A DNA stretch of 21,810 bases from Gymnopilus junonius (taxonomy: Eukaryota; Basidiomycota; Agaricomycetes; Agaricales; Galerinaceae), in NCBI GenBank assembly GCA_015501075.1, contig JADNYJ010000520.1, positions 1 through 21,810 on the forward strand, written 5' to 3'. Below are positions 19,196 to 21,810 of this stretch, in pieces (the first letter of the stretch is position 1; each line of letters begins with the position of its first letter). The position numbers were made by a program, and so were the translations under genes. Below the pieces are notes generated by a model. That model searched no databases, had not been told where the DNA came from, and was given only the letters and a program-made list of their open reading frames with translations.

Positions 19196-21087
19196 GTGCT
19201 CCACAAAGACCTAACCATCTTGGACACACTTTATGGAACGTCGGACTAGACATATGAACAAGGTGAAGCTGTACTGGACATTTTGTCCCCACGAGCGCCG
19301 GTTCGATTCATGCCCGTATCCAGAGTGCTAATATCCCAAAATGTCGACCCTTTTTCCAGAAGTGGTTGCCAGCGGGCGGTGTCAGGAAGGGTGTACTCCA
19401 GTAGCCTAATACATAGGCTGGAAATACGGGCGTTCGTTCAGCCCAGAAGGATGCTGCCAGTGAACAACGACTTTGAGAGTCGTACTTAATGGCATGTTAG
19501 TAGAAATGGAAGGTAGGAAGGTGCGTATGTAAGCAGCGTAGCTCATTTCGAGCTTAAAAGACACCGAGCTCTTCTTTACAGCATGCCCCTTAGGCCCATG
19601 TTTCTTATTGTTCTACTTAATCCATATGAGGAGTACTTCAAGTAAATCAGTGGTTCAACAAAACGCAAATATAAGGAAAAGAAAATGTTGCAAACAGAAC
19701 GAAAGCAGATATCCGAATCGCCCATTAACTAGGAAGGATATCGCAGGTTCGATGACTGACATGCCTAGACAAACAACGGCAGGCCTCCATTCTTGCAATA
19801 CCGGTTGATAAGTAGGTGGACATATCGTGAGTGAAGTCAGGCCGCTGGCTTTGTGGCTGCGGTTCCGAGAACTGGAAAGTAAAACTGACAAGGTATGTAA
19901 TCCACTAACAGATTTTTCTGTCTAACCTGCTCTGCCCGCATCAAGGACAGGAAAGACGAGGAGTGGAGCTCGTGGCGTAAAACACCAGGTATGCCATCCC
20001 TGTGAGGTAATGACAGAAATATCCAGAGGAATAGATCAGTCGCATCGGTTAAACATTTCAAGCCTTAGAGAAATGGCGTACCCCTTCAATCGAGATTGTT
20101 TCTCCAAATCAAATGAGGCAGATGCTTGCGGAGCGTCGTCATAATTAAGTATTCGGAAAGGGTTCAGCTACAGCGCCCAACGCCCTCTGAGGCTTGGCGG
20201 ATTCGGAAATTGAATAACGGAGAACTGAAGAACGGACGGGGAGTCAGGGAGGCTGCGTTGAGTCTTGACCTCATGCCGCTCAGCGATAAACTGGCAAAGC
20301 TGGAGTTGGAAAGAGCTTTCATTTGGGCTTGTGCTGATCAGGGCATTTGGTGCATTTTTAGTCAGCCGCATGGTTAGTAGGTTGTAGTGAAAATGCCCGC
20401 GTCGCCCGATGGAACAGGAGCGTTCTTATTTCGCCATTTGTTTCCCTGAACTCTTGGGCGGGTACAAACAGCTTGCAGAAGGTGCTGCATGAAGGTTTGA
20501 TACAGGTGATGAATTCCAGCAGCTCTGCAAAAGAGAGGCAAGGTGAAATCAATCTCAGCACTAAGGGCTGACCAGACATTCGGGGGCTACTTCATGGATA
20601 TTTTAAAAAGAGGGTCATCCTGGTCCTTCATGTGGTCGGGATATTGTGGCCTTGTGATGTAGGTACTGCTGAGAGCTAGCAGATTGCAAAAGTAACGTCT
20701 GACGTCATGATTAAGAATCCTTGTGGTCCTGGTGGTGGATGACGAGAAGGACAGGCAGCAACAAAGTTTTGTCAGATCGAAGCTTGACGTCGAATTCGGT
20801 GCAATTATGTACAGGTACAACTGCAAGCAGGAAGAAAAAGGAAGGAAGGGGTTTTGAGTAAAGCCTGAGCCACGACTGATGGTATTTCACCGCCAGCCCT
20901 GAAGTTGAAGTGGAGCTCGAGCTGCCGGCACTCGTCAAGCAGGCCCTTTAAGCTTGAAGACCCCAAAGACGCTAGTCACGGAGGCCGGTTTTGATATAAA
21001 AAAACCTTGCCGTGGTAGAAAAAGAGGACGAAGATGACTGTCGATGGAGAGCCAAACACGCTTCACCAAAAGTAAAGTTGGAGACAA

Positions 21088-21206
21088 TAGAGGTTATCTG
21101 CAAGTTGGATTATTCCTAAGCAATTCCCATATAAGTTGAAGCCCCACCGCCCCAAGCCAATCAGAAGACGCAGAATCCTCTGGTCAAACCTTGCAGATAA
21201 CCTCTA
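21088..21206. mobile_element. Candidate MITE, 115 bp with TA target duplication
   Basis: Perfect 15 bp terminal inverted repeats, GAGGTTATCTGCAAG at 21090-21104 and its reverse complement at 21190-21204, are each flanked by TA. There is no coding capacity inside. The TA duplication suggests mobilisation by a Tc1/mariner-type transposase, which is not encoded in this window. Confidence 0.7.
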
Positions 21207-21492
21207 ATTGCGAAGACGCTCCGCAATACTAAATGAAGCCGAATCAAAGTATGGCGATTTTAATTTATCCTTACGTAAGCCTCCGATAGTTCAACGTGAC
21301 CCGTACATACTACGAGCAACGCGCAAGATTCAAGACGCGCTTGCAGTAATTTATAAAGGCAATCTATATTGGAGTACGATGTTGAAGGTACATTCTGAGG
21401 TGAAAGGAGGATAAATACATATTATTATTAAAGACTATAGGCTCTTATACTAAACTAGATAGTAACCTAGTAAGCATTCAAATACAGTTCCA
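21207..21492. other. AT-rich interval with a weak open frame
   Basis: A 68-codon plus frame at 21208-21414 starts with TTG directly after the MITE (segments KYGDFNLSLRKPPIV and RKIQDALAVIYKGNLYW). Its composition is protein-like but there is no recognisable motif or ATG. It could be a transposon remnant. The remainder is AT-rich. Confidence 0.25.
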
Positions 21493-21792
21493 TCATACGG
21501 ATTGCACTACAAACATCTCGGTCGACGAGTCACGGTAGTGGCACTGCGATTGCAAGTGTATTTGTGACTCTCTCAAACCTCGGACGCTGTGGGTGTTCAT
21601 GTTTTCCGAATATGACTTGCGCGTATTCACGATGCTAGTGCTCTTCCGGTTGTTCATCGTTTCGGCATTGGCGAAAACCATAGCTTCGTGCGTAGTTTCA
21701 ATATCATGCGCTGGCGTCCTAGGCCGACCTGAACGATGATGAGGGTAGGCATGATCCCAACTACATGGATAAGGCCGGCATCGACGATGGTC
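21493..21792 (-). pseudogene. Last exon of a paralogous membrane protein, frame-broken
   Basis: After an acceptor ending ACAG (21793-21796) the minus strand encodes TIVDAGLIHVVGIMPTLIIV and QVGLGR, closely matching the last exon of the gene at 17575-18964 (TIIDAGLIQAVGIMPTLIIA). After GLGR the frame shifts by one base near 21715, then resumes with AHDIETTHEAMVFANAE, a Ser/Asn/Arg-rich tail ending FVVQSV, and a stop at 21493. The tails align throughout (KSYPGNVNIH against KSYSENMNTH). The rest of the gene lies beyond the window edge, so whether it is functional is unknown. Confidence 0.75.
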
Positions 21793-21810
21793 TGTTCAGA
21801 GAGACATGAG

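Larger units (their letters stand above)
18965..21089. other. Gene-poor stretch
   Basis: No gene could be supported in about 2.1 kb. Open frames near 19608-19808, 20126-20377 and 20358-20579 have neither ATG-supported homology, motifs nor matching splice sites. The stretch holds the promoter of the membrane-protein gene, a purine-rich tract at about 19117-19195, and otherwise mixed sequence. Confidence 0.45.

Noticed and set aside
19283..19320. Possible tRNA with B box GGTTCGATTC
   Set aside because: No T-stem pairing, no A box or acceptor stem at the right distance.

Overview
The window reads as nuclear DNA of a mushroom-forming basidiomycete (Agaricomycetes). Genes are split by 43-70 nt GT-AG introns. 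The recognisable products are a fungal Mediator subunit 8, a PriA-like cysteine-rich secreted protein, an OLE1-type delta-9 desaturase with fused cytochrome b5, a secreted lactonohydrolase-like SMP-30 protein, and a multi-exon seven-helix membrane protein of a kind common in Agaricomycetes. No bacterial operons, CRISPR arrays or rRNA were seen.

Layout. (1) 1-6760: an intron-containing tRNA-Phe (minus strand), then a minus-strand gene with the catalytic signature of a tyrosine recombinase and a C-terminal zinc-finger section, then a divergent plus-strand gene of unknown function. After these come about 2 kb of non-coding DNA, an array of GGCC-hairpin repeats, a cluster of hairpins, and a second truncated copy of the tRNA 5' half in the same orientation. 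A recombinase-encoding segment bounded by an intact tRNA and a broken tRNA half is the most interesting structure here. It looks like an integrated tRNA-targeting element, now decayed. (2) 6976-8519 (minus): SMP-30/lactonohydrolase-like secreted enzyme, six exons, one single-base frame break. (3) 9270-11311 (plus): two disrupted genes, an unidentified Ser-rich protein and the desaturase-cytochrome b5 gene. (4) 12155-13105 (plus): intact single-exon MED8. (5) 13342-16630 (plus): a PriA-like secreted protein extended by three long repeats, each preceded by a dibasic site, which suggests a Kex2-processed precursor; several frame breaks. (6) 17575-18964 (minus): intact seven-exon membrane protein, with the last exon of a paralogue at 21493-21792. 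(7) 18965-21490: gene-poor DNA with a probable 115 bp MITE.

A theme across the window is single-base frame breaks, often in short homopolymers, in otherwise well-conserved reading frames, while MED8 and the membrane protein gene are clean. Either several genes here are decaying or the assembly carries residual indel errors. Sequence alone cannot decide. All exon boundaries were worked out by hand from splice-site and reading-frame consistency.
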